A stretch of DNA of 64,000 bases, from positions 6,773,297-6,837,296 of the forward strand of contig NZ_CP020370.1 in the NCBI RefSeq assembly GCF_002813775.1. The letters are read 5' to 3'. The DNA is from Candidatus Thiodictyon syntrophicum (lineage in GTDB: Bacteria > Pseudomonadota > Gammaproteobacteria > Chromatiales > Chromatiaceae). A program made the position numbers and the translations under genes. Under the pieces are notes generated by a model. The model searched no databases. It was not told where the DNA came from and was given only the letters and a program-made list of their open reading frames with translations. This document shows positions 47,920-57,897 of the stretch, piece after piece. The first letter of the stretch is position 1; the number at the start of each line of letters is the position of its first letter.

Positions 47920-49389
47920 ATGACGGACCTGCACGACCTCGAACTCCTGCTGCGCTCCACCACCCCGATCATCCTGATCGAGTCCACGGAGGAGCCGCGG
48001 GTGATTGCGCTCTTCGCCCAACTCGCCCTGCGCATAGCCCAGCCCGCCTGGCGCTGGTCGGTGACCGAGGGCCTGCGGCGGATCGAGTTCGATGCGGACA
48101 CCGAGGTGCGGTTGACGGAGCCGACCCAGGTCCTGCGCTATCTGCGCTCCGGGGGCGAGGCCGGGGTCTATCTGCTGCTGGACTTCCACCCCTATCTGAC
48201 TGAACCGCTCAACGTGCGTCTGCTCAAAGAGATCGCCCAGGACTACGGCGAGCACCCGCGGACCTTGGTCTTGGTGAGCTACGCCGTGGAGGTGCCGCCG
48301 GAGTTGCGCCACCTGTGCGCGCGCTGCGACCTGCGCCTGCCGGGGCGCAACCGCATCCTGACCCTGATCAGCGAGGAGGCCCAGGCCTGGAAGCAGTCCG
48401 GCGGCGGGGGTGTGCGCGCCGCCCGGGAGGCGGTCGAGCAGCTCGCCCAGAACCTGCTGGGCGTCACCGAGTCCGATGCGCGGCGCCTGATCCGCAACGC
48501 CATCCGCAACGATGGGGCCATCACGGCAGACGACGTGGCAGAGGTGAAACGGGCCAAGTACGAGTTGCTGAGCCCCGGGGGCCTCATCAGCTTCGAGTAC
48601 GACACCCGCTCCTTCGCGGACGTGGCGGGGCTCGCGAACCTCAAGGCCTGGGTGGAGCGCCGCCGCGCGCCCTTTCTCGACCCCACCCGCACCCAGGATT
48701 TCCCGCGCGGCATCCTGCTCCTGGGCGTGCAGGGCGGCGGCAAGAGCCTGGCGGCCAAGGCCGTAGCGGGGCGCTTCGGGGTACCGCTCCTGCGGCTGGA
48801 CTTCGGCACCCTTTACGACAAATACATCGGCGAGACCGAGAAAAACCTGCGCCGGGCGCTCGCCACCGCCGACCAGATGGCCCCCTGCTGTCTGTGGATC
48901 GACGAGATCGAGAAGGGCATCGCGACCGGCACCGAGGACGAGGGGGTGGGGCGGCGGGTGCTGGGGACGCTGCTGACCTGGATGGCGGAGCGCAACACCC
49001 GGGTCTTTTTGGTCGCCACCGCCAATGACATCGACCGGCTGCCGCCGGAACTGGTCCGCAAGGGGCGGATCGACGAGCTGTTCTTCATCGACCTGCCGGA
49101 CGCGGCGGTGCGTGCCGCGGCCTTCGCCATCCACCTGCGGCGCCGCGGGCTCGACCCGGCCGGCTTCGACCTGCCGCGTCTGGCGCAGGCGAGCGAGGGC
49201 TTCACCGGGGCCGGGATCGAGCAGGCGGTGGTGTCCGCCCTCTATGCGGTGGAGGCGACGACCCGGGCGCCGGACACCTGCGCCTTGCTCAATGAGCTGG
49301 GCCGGACGCAGCCCCTTTCCGTGGTGATGGCAGAGCAGATCGAGGCACTGCGCGACTGGGCGCGGGAGCGTTGCGTACCGGCCCATTGA
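47920..49389 (+). CDS. Ycf46-like AAA ATPase
   Basis: 489 aa from the ATG at 47920 (a TTG 5 codons earlier is possible). Residues 1-230 are the non-ATPase N-terminal region of Ycf46 proteins (LHDLELLLRSTTPIILIESTEEPRV). Residues 235-430 are the AAA module: Walker A GVQGGGKSL near 268, the pore-like LYDKYIGETEKNLRRAL, Walker B CCLWIDEIEKG, sensor 1 FLVATAND and arginine finger LVRKGRIDELF. Related proteins respond to carbon or inorganic-carbon conditions in cyanobacteria and algae; the role here is unknown. Cytoplasmic; stands alone. Confidence 0.82.
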   Translation: MTDLHDLELLLRSTTPIILIESTEEPRVIALFAQLALRIAQPAWRWSVTEGLRRIEFDADTEVRLTEPTQVLRYLRSGGEAGVYLLLDFHPYLTEPLNVRLLKEIAQDYGEHPRTLVLVSYAVEVPPELRHLCARCDLRLPGRNRILTLISEEAQAWKQSGGGGVRAAREAVEQLAQNLLGVTESDARRLIRNAIRNDGAITADDVAEVKRAKYELLSPGGLISFEYDTRSFADVAGLANLKAWVERRRAPFLDPTRTQDFPRGILLLGVQGGGKSLAAKAVAGRFGVPLLRLDFGTLYDKYIGETEKNLRRALATADQMAPCCLWIDEIEKGIATGTEDEGVGRRVLGTLLTWMAERNTRVFLVATANDIDRLPPELVRKGRIDELFFIDLPDAAVRAAAFAIHLRRRGLDPAGFDLPRLAQASEGFTGAGIEQAVVSALYAVEATTRAPDTCALLNELGRTQPLSVVMAEQIEALRDWARERCVPAH

Positions 49390-49713
49390 CCCAGAGTCCG
49401 GGAATTGCTCACGCCAAGACGTCAAGAAGAAACAAAGGGATCTGCGCAGCATCCGGAGCGCCTGCGCTCCGGCAATCCGTCACAGGATATCTGTTTTCCC
49501 GAAAAATTTTTTCACCTTCTTGCCTTAACGAAGCTAACTCCGTGCCGGGCCGGAACTTCGGGTTAGCACAACTGCGGCGTCAACGCCTTTGCCGGCCAGT
49601 TGCGGCTTCGCCATCTCGCTGATCGCGAAGCAAATCTCGTGGGATACCTCAGGGTCTGTCCCCAGTTTCCAGTTTCCCAAGGTCATTCAAATCGAATATC
49701 GGGAGGTGAAAAG
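49390..49713. other. Intergenic region before the IPTL-CTERM gene
   Basis: 324 bp. A small hairpin (ccggagcg-cctg-cgctccgg, 49453-49472) lies about 65 bp after the ATPase stop, followed by a poly-T-like gaaaaattttttcacc at about 49501-49516. No gene is seen. Confidence 0.45.
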
Positions 49714-52665
49714 GTGAAAAAGACGACGATTTTGAACCTGATGCGCAGGGCCGCGCTGTCATTGGTCTTACTCGGTCAAGCCGGCGGGATCAGTACTGCC
49801 CAAGCCAACTACACGATGGGTTTTGAGGACAACACCGGGCTCGGCTCAGGACAGTTCTCGATCTGCATGCAGGGCTTCGCGACCGGCAAGCCATCCGGAG
49901 ACCCGCCGCTGGGCCCGGCGCTGGTGATGAACGCAACCGGGAGATTCGAGCCACTGCCATCTGCGCCGGTCTCGGGTACGCCGACGCCCTACGTCCGCGT
50001 TTCGCCAGGCTCGACCCTGTTGACCTACAACAACGACGACTTCGGCATCGTCGGCTCGCGCGTGTACTTTTACATCAGCTCCAACACCGACTGCAAACCA
50101 TACATGGTGACGTACAACGGAGGCGGCCAGCCGAGCGGGCCGGCGAACTCCGTGCTATCGCAGTATCCGCCGCATGCGTTCGTCGAGGGCACCGCGGGCA
50201 AGACCGGCGGCACCGCCGGCGATAAGCTGTACATCAACCTCTCGATGGTCGATTCGTTCCTGCTGCCGTCTGCGCTGACGGTCCGCAAGGCGAACGCGCC
50301 GGGAAACTACTCACGGGTCGGGCAGACGAATACCGAAAAGACCGGCCACTACTTCACTTGGGAACGGATTTACGCCGAGTACAAGGCCTGGATGGGGGCG
50401 GCGAACCGGCCTGGCCGCGTGCCGTACAAGGTGCTGGTGGAGGACTATGCGTCGCCCTATCCGCCGAACACCGGCGCCATTCGGAATCCGCACTCCTTCC
50501 TGATGCAGTTGCACCCCGGGGCGACGACCTTCCTGCCGAACGCTGCCGATCCGCTCAATGCCGTGTTCGAGGCCGCCCTGAACACCTTTTTCAGCCAGGC
50601 GATCCAGCTCGACGACACCACGAGCTTCATCGGGGCGAACTACACCGGGACGCCGGTCAGTGACCTGCCGTCCGGTAATCCGCAGATTCCCATGCTCAAG
50701 GGCATGGCGTTCTGCCAGACCGGAGTGACGCCCTGCACCAAGGACACGAGCGGTGCCATCTGGCTCTACAACCCGGTCGGCCTGACGGTTATGGCCAATG
50801 GCAGCAGCGTGATCCTCGGTCAGCGTGATAACACCGACCAGCACAAGCTGAATTTCACGCCGGCGCTGCAACTACCCGCCGGTCAGAGCCTGCTCGGCAT
50901 GTACACGATGGGGGCCAAGGGAAACTGGTCCACCGGCAACTTCAAGGTCGCCTCCTGCACCCCGTCCTGCGACGGTCCGGCGTCCGTCCAATCGGTCACG
51001 CTCGCCGACGAGGCCGGCGACATTGCGACGGCCGACAGTCAGCAGTGGGTGTTCGGCACCTTGCCCCCCGGGATCGATGGTCGGTTCTCGAGCAGCGGCG
51101 ACCAGGTCTTCGGCAACATGGGGGTATTCGGCGGCACGCTATCTCACGCGAATGCCAATCTTGGCAACCTGATCGTCTCCGCCTTCAACCGCGGCGTCGC
51201 AACGCTCGACACGCATTCGAGCTACTGGAGCGTCGAGACGAACTGGTATCCGGCGAATGCCGTGATCAACGAGTACTCGAACTTCCTGCACACCTTCGCT
51301 ATGAACGGCAGCAACCTCTTCCAGTTGCCGACCGACACGGTTCCCCCGCCGGAGAACCAGTTCGCCCGCAGCAAGCAGGGGGCTCCGATGGGGATGGCTT
51401 ATGGCTTCGCCTACGATGAAAACCCGGTCAATGGTGGTCCGTCGGCCTTCCAGGTGCCGTCGAAGTACGACGCGATCACGAGCCCGTCGACTCCACTGCC
51501 GGTCGGCGAGACGCTGTTGACACTGCGCTTCGGACGCTGGCCCGAAGCGACCGGCTACGAGATCCTGACGCTGACCAAGACCGACAACGGCGCGGTGTCG
51601 AGTTCGCCGGCCGGTATCGACTGCGAATCGACCTGCACCGCCGACGTCCTCAGTGCCATTGCGGGGACCAAGGTGACGCTCTCCGCCAAGCCCGACACCG
51701 GTTACCTGTTCGGCGGCTGGACCGGGGATTGCAGCGCCGCGGGAACGAGCCTCGACTGCGAAGTGACGATGACGAGCGCGAAGTCCGTGGGCGCCTCGTT
51801 CACACCGACGGCAAAGAACAAGATCGGCTTGAGCGTGACCGTCACCGGCAACGGCAAGGTCACCGGCTCGGACCTCAACTGCGATCCCGCCTGCAGCGGT
51901 CAGTTCGATATCGGGACGGTGGTGACGCTGACAGCGGCGGCATCGACCGGGTTGCAGTTCCAGGGCTGGACCGGCGACTGCAGCGGCACTTTGCTCACCT
52001 GCCAGCTCACGATGAGCGAGGATCGGTACGTCGGGGCCGCATTCGCCACCATCGGCTATTCCGCGCTGTCGGTGAGCCCGGTGCCGACGGGCGGAACCGT
52101 GACCAGCAACCCCGGCCCGATCAACTGCGGGCCATCGAGCAATGTGTGTATCGCCGGCTACTCGCCAGGCACCAAGGTCACTGTCGTCGCGATACCCGCC
52201 GCCGGCTACATATTCACCGGATGGACGGGTGATTGCCCGTCGAGCGGGACCGGCGTCTGCGACCTGACGATGAACGGCGCCCACCGCCTCGGTGCTCAGT
52301 TCGCCGAGACGTCGCTGTCCACACTGACCGTCCACGCCCACGGCGGAGGGGGCGTGCACAGTGTCGATGGGGGGATCAAATGCGGCACCGACTGCACGGA
52401 GTCTTACCCTGCGGGGGCTCGCGTCGTCCTCGCCGCGACGCCGGCGCCGGGCTACTACCTGCACTCGTGGACCGGCGCCTGTGCCGGAAGCGGCTCCTGC
52501 GAGGTGCCGATCGGCAGCCGCGAGTGGGTGGGTGCCGTGTTCGCCACCGGCGCCACCTCACTGCCGGTGCCGGTTCCGGCGCTGAGCGAGTGGGCACTGC
52601 TGTTGCTCAGCATCCTGACGCTAGGCACCGCCCTCGTGGTCATACGCGGCCGATGGCACGGCTGA
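49714..52665 (+). CDS. Large secreted IPTL-CTERM surface protein with InlB-type repeats
   Basis: 983 aa from the GTG at 49714, chosen because GGGAGG sits 7 bases upstream. Signal peptide KKTTILNLMRRAALSLVLLG with cleavage near AQA. Residues about 30-600 form an unrecognised beta-rich domain with GH64/thaumatin-like hints (SRVYFYISSNTDC, DKLYINLSMVDSFLLP). Residues about 620-945 hold four divergent InlB B-repeats, each ending in a GWTGDC or SWTGAC motif with a Cys pair. The C-terminus is an IPTL-CTERM sorting tripartite: VPALSEWALLLLSILTLG, hydrophobic helix, then RGRWHG. Predicted to be processed by an exosortase-type system and placed on the surface. Confidence 0.82.
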   Translation: MKKTTILNLMRRAALSLVLLGQAGGISTAQANYTMGFEDNTGLGSGQFSICMQGFATGKPSGDPPLGPALVMNATGRFEPLPSAPVSGTPTPYVRVSPGSTLLTYNNDDFGIVGSRVYFYISSNTDCKPYMVTYNGGGQPSGPANSVLSQYPPHAFVEGTAGKTGGTAGDKLYINLSMVDSFLLPSALTVRKANAPGNYSRVGQTNTEKTGHYFTWERIYAEYKAWMGAANRPGRVPYKVLVEDYASPYPPNTGAIRNPHSFLMQLHPGATTFLPNAADPLNAVFEAALNTFFSQAIQLDDTTSFIGANYTGTPVSDLPSGNPQIPMLKGMAFCQTGVTPCTKDTSGAIWLYNPVGLTVMANGSSVILGQRDNTDQHKLNFTPALQLPAGQSLLGMYTMGAKGNWSTGNFKVASCTPSCDGPASVQSVTLADEAGDIATADSQQWVFGTLPPGIDGRFSSSGDQVFGNMGVFGGTLSHANANLGNLIVSAFNRGVATLDTHSSYWSVETNWYPANAVINEYSNFLHTFAMNGSNLFQLPTDTVPPPENQFARSKQGAPMGMAYGFAYDENPVNGGPSAFQVPSKYDAITSPSTPLPVGETLLTLRFGRWPEATGYEILTLTKTDNGAVSSSPAGIDCESTCTADVLSAIAGTKVTLSAKPDTGYLFGGWTGDCSAAGTSLDCEVTMTSAKSVGASFTPTAKNKIGLSVTVTGNGKVTGSDLNCDPACSGQFDIGTVVTLTAAASTGLQFQGWTGDCSGTLLTCQLTMSEDRYVGAAFATIGYSALSVSPVPTGGTVTSNPGPINCGPSSNVCIAGYSPGTKVTVVAIPAAGYIFTGWTGDCPSSGTGVCDLTMNGAHRLGAQFAETSLSTLTVHAHGGGGVHSVDGGIKCGTDCTESYPAGARVVLAATPAPGYYLHSWTGACAGSGSCEVPIGSREWVGAVFATGATSLPVPVPALSEWALLLLSILTLGTALVVIRGRWHG

Positions 52666-52689
52666 CCCGGCTGCAATGACCTGACCATC

Positions 52690-52722
52690 GACAACGAGTG
52701 CCGCGCGGCACTCGTTGTCTTT
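52690..52722 (+). terminator. Rho-independent terminator of the IPTL-CTERM gene
   Basis: Arms 52690-52703 (gacaacgagtgccg) and 52706-52719, perfect complements with a very short loop, followed by ttt. It lies 25 bases past the stop. Confidence 0.75.
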
Positions 52723-52757
52723 GCGGTCAATGGTCCACGCATTTCCATCGTGCGGTA

Positions 52758-53630
52758 CTAATTGACCGTCGCGGTACTTGGCCGCCGCCCCACGGCCAGC
52801 ACGTAATCAAAGGGTGCATACATCTGCTCCGCGGGGATGCTGCGCAGCAGCCATCCCACCGGGCCCAGGCGTCGGCGCAATCCGGGGTCCTCGACCAGGG
52901 CACTGTGCCAGCCCGGGAGCACCTGGTCGCGGATGGACGTCACCTGCACCGCCTCGAACCCGGCCGCGGCGAGCTTGGCGGCATAGACCTCGCGCGGGTA
53001 GACATTGGCGCGCGGCACCGCGAGTGCGGCGCGGGCCGCGCCGAACACCAAGGCCTGCAAGGGGTTCTGCCAGGGATCGGGATCGGGTCCGGACGGGATC
53101 GAGTCGGCGAGCACCAGGCGCCCGCCCGGGCGCAGCAGGCGGGCGGCCTCGGCGAAAAAGCGCTCGCGGGTGTCGAAGTGGAAGGCGCATTCGACCGCGG
53201 TGACCACGTCGCAACAGGCGTCGGGCAGTCCGGTCGCGGTGGCCGAGCCTTCGCGCAGATCGATCCGGTCCTCCAGGCCGAGTTTCCGGACCCGGGCCCG
53301 GGCCAGGCGCACCTGCTCGGGCGTGATGTTGAAGCCGATGATCCGCCGCGGGGCAAAGCGGCGGGTCCAGTAGATATCCTGCTCGGCGAACCCGAAGCCG
53401 ACATCCACGACCTCGTCGGCATTGGTGATCTCGGCCGTACGGCCGACCAGCTCGACCATCGCCTCGCAGGCCTCGTCGATGGTCCGCGCCCCGTTCCAGT
53501 AGCCCAGGTTCAGGTACAGCCCGCGCTCGGTGAAGGCGTGGGTCGACGCCAGCCGGTAGAGCCAGCGCACCGGCAGGGTCGGGATGGTCATCCCGGCACC
53601 GCCATCGAATGCACACTTGGATTTGCTCAC
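52758..53630 (-). CDS. Class I SAM-dependent methyltransferase (UbiE/type 11-like)
   Basis: 290 aa. LNLGYWNGARTIDEACEAMVELV, motif I region DEVVDVGFGFAEQDIYW (Phe in place of the usual Cys of DVGCGxG), RIIGFNITPEQVRLARAR, and post-motif LRPGGRLVLADS. The pattern resembles small-molecule methyltransferases of the tocopherol/sarcosine or antibiotic-sugar type. No signal peptide. The closest genes are unrelated (IPTL protein convergent, mnmG upstream), so the substrate cannot be inferred. Confidence 0.8.
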   Translation of the reverse strand: MSKSKCAFDGGAGMTIPTLPVRWLYRLASTHAFTERGLYLNLGYWNGARTIDEACEAMVELVGRTAEITNADEVVDVGFGFAEQDIYWTRRFAPRRIIGFNITPEQVRLARARVRKLGLEDRIDLREGSATATGLPDACCDVVTAVECAFHFDTRERFFAEAARLLRPGGRLVLADSIPSGPDPDPWQNPLQALVFGAARAALAVPRANVYPREVYAAKLAAAGFEAVQVTSIRDQVLPGWHSALVEDPGLRRRLGPVGWLLRSIPAEQMYAPFDYVLAVGRRPSTATVN

Positions 53631-53919
53631 GGAAGTCTCCTTTCATGCGGTGTTGCCAAAAATAAGGTTCCTAAGGGCGGTGAAGGTCCCAATGGGAGCG
53701 GCGGGCGTCGCGGCTGAAGCCGCTCCCACCCGGTCCTGCGGTACGATCGGTGGCCTTGATCATGGTTCCGGCTGGCCATACGCGGTTGGAGTCCAAGGCT
53801 TCCGCCTTGGCCTGCCGATCCAAGGCTGAAGCCTTGGACTCCAGCGGACCGGCGCCGCGACTGGCCGGAACCGTGACCAAGGCCCGCTCGGTGTTCCGAT
53901 GCCACGGCGTTGCGTCGCT
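53631..53919. repeat. Nested palindromic repeats between the methyltransferase gene and mnmG
   Basis: It contains the 23-base copy at 53707-53729 (second copy of the 45732 element), an outer partial palindrome (ggttccggc 53764-53772 with gccggaacc 53864-53872) and an inner one (ggagtccaaggctt 53788-53801 with 53829-53842). The latter is part of the 25-base repeat 53820-53844 shared with 18673-18697. No gene. Confidence 0.8.
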
Positions 53920-55794
53920 TCACCCGGCCTGCCGCTTGAGGTGGATCAGCAGCAGCGAGACGGCGGCGGGCGTGACGCCCGGGATGCGCGCCGCCTGGCC
54001 CAGGGTCTGGGGGCGCACCCGGGCGAGCTTCTCGCGCACCTCCACGGAGAGGCCGCGGACCCCGGCGAAGTCGAAACCGTCCGGCAAGGGCTTGCACTCT
54101 TGGTCGCGCTGGCGGTCGATCTCCGCCTGCTGACGGCCGATGTAGCCGTCGTAGTGACATTGGATCTCGAGCTGCTCGGCGACGGCGGGGGCGACCGGGT
54201 GCGGCGGCTCGCCGGTCAGGCGCACAATGGCGGCCCAGTCGACCCGGGGGCGGGCCAGCAGGTCCAGGGCGCGGACCTCGCGGCGCAGGGGTTCGCCCAG
54301 GACGGCCTCCTGCGTGGCCTGCGGCACCGCGTGCGGTCGCACCCAGGTCTCGCGCAACCGCTCGCGCTCGCGGGCGATGGCCTCGCGCTTGCTGTCGAAG
54401 GCGCGCCACTGCGCCTCCCCGACCAGGCCGAGTCGATGCCCGATCTCGGTCAGGCGCAGGTCCGCGTTGTCCTCACGCAGCAACAGACGGTATTCGGCCC
54501 GACTGGTGAACATGCGATAGGGCTCGATGGTGCCGCGGGTGATGAGATCGTCCACCAGCACCCCCAGGTAGGCCTCATCGCGGCGTGGGTACCAGGGGTC
54601 CCGGCCCAGGACCCGCAGGGCGGCGTTGGCCCCGGCCAGCAGCCCCTGGGCAGCGGCCTCCTCGTAACCCGTGGTGCCGTTGATCTGGCCGGCAAAATAC
54701 AGGTTCTCGAGGTGGTGGGTCGCGAGCGTCGCGTGCAGGTCGCGCGGGTCGAAGAAGTCGTATTCGATGGCGTAGCCGGGGCGGGTGAGGTGGGCCTGTT
54801 CAAAGCCCGCGATGGAGCGCACCAGGGCGACCTGGACGTCGTAGGGCAGGCTGGTGGAGATGCCGTTGGGATAGACCTCGTGGGTGGAAAGGCCCTCCGG
54901 CTCGACGAAGACCTGGTGACTGTCCTTGTCCGCGAAGCGCACCACCTTGTCCTCAATGGAGGGACAGTAGCGCGGGCCCACCCCCTCGATCAGACCGGTG
55001 TAGAGGGGTGAGCGGGAGAGTCCGCCGCGGATCAGGGCGTGCGTGCGGGGATTGGTGTGGGCGATGTGGCAACTGACTTGGCGCGGGTGATCGGCCGCGC
55101 TGCCGAGGAAGGAGAAGACGGGCGTGGGCTGGTCCCCCGGCTGTTCCTCCAGATGGGTGTAGTCGATGGTCCGACCGTCGATCCGCGGCGGTGTGCCGGT
55201 CTTCAGGCGGGCGCACCGCAGCGGCAGTTCGCGCAGGCGCCGCGCCAGGGCATTGGCCGGTGGATCGCCCGCCCGCCCGCCCTCATAATTGGCGAGCCCG
55301 ACATGGATGCGGCCGGCCAGGAAGGTCCCGACGGTAAGCACCACCGCGCTGGACTTGAAACGCAGCCCCATCTGGGTGCAGACGCCGGTGACCTGTCCGT
55401 TTTCGATGATGAGGTCGTCGGCCGCCTGCTGAAAGATGGCGAGATTGGGCTGCGCCTCGCAGGCGGCGCGCACCGCCGCCTTGTAGAGTGCACGGTCGGC
55501 CTGGGCGCGGGTGGCACGCACTGCCGGCCCCTTGCTGGCGTTCAAGATGCGAAACTGGATCCCGGCGCGGTCCGCCGCCCGGGCCATGAGGCCCCCCAGG
55601 GCATCGAGCTCCCGAACCAGGTGACCCTTGCCGATGCCGCCGATGGCGGGGTTGCAGCTCATCTGGCCGATAGTCTCGACGTTGTGGGTCAGGAGCAGGG
55701 TGCGCACACCCAGGCGGGCGGCGGCCAGGGCCGCCTCGGTCCCCGCATGGCCGCCGCCGATGACGATGACATCGTATGAATCGGTCGCAAACAT
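53920..55794 (-). CDS. mnmG: tRNA uridine-5-carboxymethylaminomethyl modification enzyme, FAD subunit
   Basis: 624 aa from the ATG at 55792-55794; the longer frame to 56166 runs antisense to moxR. FAD site [21 protein letters not shown], then [23 protein letters not shown] and KTGTPPRID, and the C-terminal helical MnmE-binding region. With MnmE it modifies U34 of several tRNAs. Normally directly upstream of rsmG or close to mnmE; here it is separated from both. Confidence 0.96.
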   Translation of the reverse strand: MFATDSYDVIVIGGGHAGTEAALAAARLGVRTLLLTHNVETIGQMSCNPAIGGIGKGHLVRELDALGGLMARAADRAGIQFRILNASKGPAVRATRAQADRALYKAAVRAACEAQPNLAIFQQAADDLIIENGQVTGVCTQMGLRFKSSAVVLTVGTFLAGRIHVGLANYEGGRAGDPPANALARRLRELPLRCARLKTGTPPRIDGRTIDYTHLEEQPGDQPTPVFSFLGSAADHPRQVSCHIAHTNPRTHALIRGGLSRSPLYTGLIEGVGPRYCPSIEDKVVRFADKDSHQVFVEPEGLSTHEVYPNGISTSLPYDVQVALVRSIAGFEQAHLTRPGYAIEYDFFDPRDLHATLATHHLENLYFAGQINGTTGYEEAAAQGLLAGANAALRVLGRDPWYPRRDEAYLGVLVDDLITRGTIEPYRMFTSRAEYRLLLREDNADLRLTEIGHRLGLVGEAQWRAFDSKREAIARERERLRETWVRPHAVPQATQEAVLGEPLRREVRALDLLARPRVDWAAIVRLTGEPPHPVAPAVAEQLEIQCHYDGYIGRQQAEIDRQRDQECKPLPDGFDFAGVRGLSVEVREKLARVRPQTLGQAARIPGVTPAAVSLLLIHLKRQAG

Positions 55795-55930
55795 GAGGGG
55801 TGGTTCCAGGAATACGGACAAGGCTTTACAGTTTAACGCAAGCAGGCTTCCCCAAAACCATGGATTATCGTGATTTTCCTGTGCCACACCCCCTTGAGCG
55901 CCGGGGTTCGGACGCCGCGCCGGGGCGCGC

Positions 55931-56884
55931 GTGAGAGGGTCCGCACCGGCACCCATCCGGCCCTTGGCGACCAACCTGACACAACGGGTGCTGGACGCGG
56001 CGGGGCTCATCATCCTGGGCAAGGGGCGGGAGCTGCGCCTGGCGCTGGCCTGCCTGTTGGCGCGGGGCCACCTGCTGATCGAGGACCTGCCCGGGGTCGG
56101 CAAGACCACGCTCGCGCACCTGCTGGCGCGGTTGCTGGGGCTGCAATACTCGCGCATCCAGTTCACCAGCGACCTGCTGCCGGCGGACGTGATCGGGGTA
56201 TCGGTCTACGAGCGCGAGCACGAGCGCTTCCGCTTTCACCCGGGGCCGGTGTTCGCCCAATTGGTGCTCGCCGATGAGATCAACCGCGCCACGCCGAAGG
56301 CCCAGAGCGCCCTGCTCGAGGCGATGGAGGAGCGACAGGTCACCGTGGATGGGGAGACCCGGCAATTGCCGGAGCCCTTCTTCGTAATTGCGACCCAGAA
56401 TCCGTCCTACCAGATCGGGACCTTTCCGCTGCCGGAGTCTCAACTCGACCGCTTTCTGATGCGCATCCGGCTGGGCTATCCGCCCGCCGCCCAGGAAAAG
56501 GTCCTGCTGGCCGGGGAGGATCGGCGGATCATGGTGGAGCACCAGGTACCGGTCTTGTCCGTCGGTGAGTTGGCCGCGCTGCAGGCGTCGGTCACCCAGG
56601 TCCATGCCGCCGCTTCGATTATCGATTATTGCCTCGCTATCCTGCAATTCACCCGGCGCAGCGAGCGCTTTGTGCATGGACTCTCGCCCCGGGCGGGGGT
56701 CGGCCTGTTGCGGGCCGCCAAGGCCTGGGCGCTGCTCGAGGACCGTGCCTATGTGCTACCGGAGGACCTCCAGGCAGTCCTCCCGTCCTGCTGTATCCAC
56801 CGGCTGGTCAGTGGCGACGGCAACGGGCGCCTGGACCACGACGAGGTGGCGACCCTGATCCTGTCATCGGTCCCGGTGCCGTGA
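55931..56884 (+). CDS. MoxR-family AAA ATPase
   Basis: 317 aa. Walker [10 protein letters not shown] (52-60), Walker [11 protein letters not shown] (111-120), [16 protein letters not shown], and [26 protein letters not shown] (sensor 1). MoxR proteins act as chaperone-like ATPases with the DUF58 partner encoded next. The GTG start is 137 bp from the divergent mnmG start. It overlaps the following gene by 4 bp (GTGA). Confidence 0.93.
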   Translation: MRGSAPAPIRPLATNLTQRVLDAAGLIILGKGRELRLALACLLARGHLLIEDLPGVGKTTLAHLLARLLGLQYSRIQFTSDLLPADVIGVSVYEREHERFRFHPGPVFAQLVLADEINRATPKAQSALLEAMEERQVTVDGETRQLPEPFFVIATQNPSYQIGTFPLPESQLDRFLMRIRLGYPPAAQEKVLLAGEDRRIMVEHQVPVLSVGELAALQASVTQVHAAASIIDYCLAILQFTRRSERFVHGLSPRAGVGLLRAAKAWALLEDRAYVLPEDLQAVLPSCCIHRLVSGDGNGRLDHDEVATLILSSVPVP

Positions 56885-57897
56885 ACCTGCGCCGCCGGTT
56901 GCAAGCGCTGCTGCGGCACGAACCCGTCGGTACCGACGGGAGCGCCCGCATCGCCGCCCGCCGGATCTATATCCTGCCGACCCCGACCGGGCTCTGGTAT
57001 GGGGGGGCGGTCTTTTTTATGCTCCTGGGATCGCTGAACTATCAGAACAACCTGGGGCTGTTGTTCGCCTTTTTTCTCGCCGCGACGGGACTGGTGGCGA
57101 TGCACCATTGCTGGTTCAATCTGCTCGGGCTGGCGATCGGGGCGCGACCGGGACCGGCCGTATTCGCCGGGAGCCCGGCCCAGTTCGAGGTCACGCTGCG
57201 CAACGAACGCGCCGGACCCCGGTTTGATCTGCGCCTGGTAGGTGGGCTGGACCCCGTGGCCCCGGTCTTTCTCGGTGCCAGGGAGCAGTTGGTGGTCGTC
57301 CTCGGGGTGCCGACGCGAAGACGCGGGCTGCTGCCCCTGCCCGAGGTGCAGGTCGAGACCCGGCACCCGATGCACCTGTTTCGCGCCTGGTGCTTTGCGC
57401 AGACCGAGGCCAGTTGTCTGGTGTATCCCTATCCGGCACCGGCGGCACCGCCGCCCGCGCCGGACCCCGGTCGCGGGCGGCGCCCGGCGCTGCGCGGCGG
57501 CGAGGGCAGTGACGAGTACCTGGGACCGCGCGCCTATCGCTATGGGGACTCCCCCCGACACGTCGACTGGAAGGCCTTGGCGCGCGAGCGCGGCCTGATC
57601 GTCAAGCAGTTTGGCGGGGACGAGGGGTTGGATGTCTGGATCGATTGGGCGCGGGTCGCCGCGCCCGGGCTGGAGGACCGGATCAGCCTCTTGACCCGGC
57701 AGGTGCTGGACGCCGCCCGGTCCAACCTGCGTTTCGGCATGCGCCTGCCCGGGGTGCAGATCGGCCTGGATCGCGGCCAGGCGCACCGCGAGCGGTGCCT
57801 GCGCACCCTTGCCCTGTTCGATCAGGGGCTCGCTGGGCATGAAGAAGACCGGCGGCCGATGAACCTGGCGATGAACCATGGGCAAGCGCAAGCCTAA
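56881..57897 (+). CDS. DUF58 domain protein
   Basis: 338 aa from a GTG overlapping the moxR stop; the open frame further upstream is a shadow of moxR. Two N-terminal membrane helices (LWYGGAVFFMLLGSLNYQNNLG and LLFAFFLAATGLVAMHHCWF), then a beta-rich region and the DUF58/VWA-like signature GGEGSDEYLGPRAYRYGDSPRHVDWKALAR. Works in the membrane with MoxR and the transglutaminase-like protein; substrate unknown. Overlaps the next gene by 20 bp. Confidence 0.9.
   Translation: MNLRRRLQALLRHEPVGTDGSARIAARRIYILPTPTGLWYGGAVFFMLLGSLNYQNNLGLLFAFFLAATGLVAMHHCWFNLLGLAIGARPGPAVFAGSPAQFEVTLRNERAGPRFDLRLVGGLDPVAPVFLGAREQLVVVLGVPTRRRGLLPLPEVQVETRHPMHLFRAWCFAQTEASCLVYPYPAPAAPPPAPDPGRGRRPALRGGEGSDEYLGPRAYRYGDSPRHVDWKALARERGLIVKQFGGDEGLDVWIDWARVAAPGLEDRISLLTRQVLDAARSNLRFGMRLPGVQIGLDRGQAHRERCLRTLALFDQGLAGHEEDRRPMNLAMNHGQAQA

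Noticed and set aside
51139..52464. 441-codon minus-strand frame
   Set aside because: Antisense to the InlB-repeat region of the surface protein.
55795..56166. N-terminal extension of mnmG by 124 codons
   Set aside because: The extension is antisense to mox[16 protein letters not shown] is the normal MnmG start.
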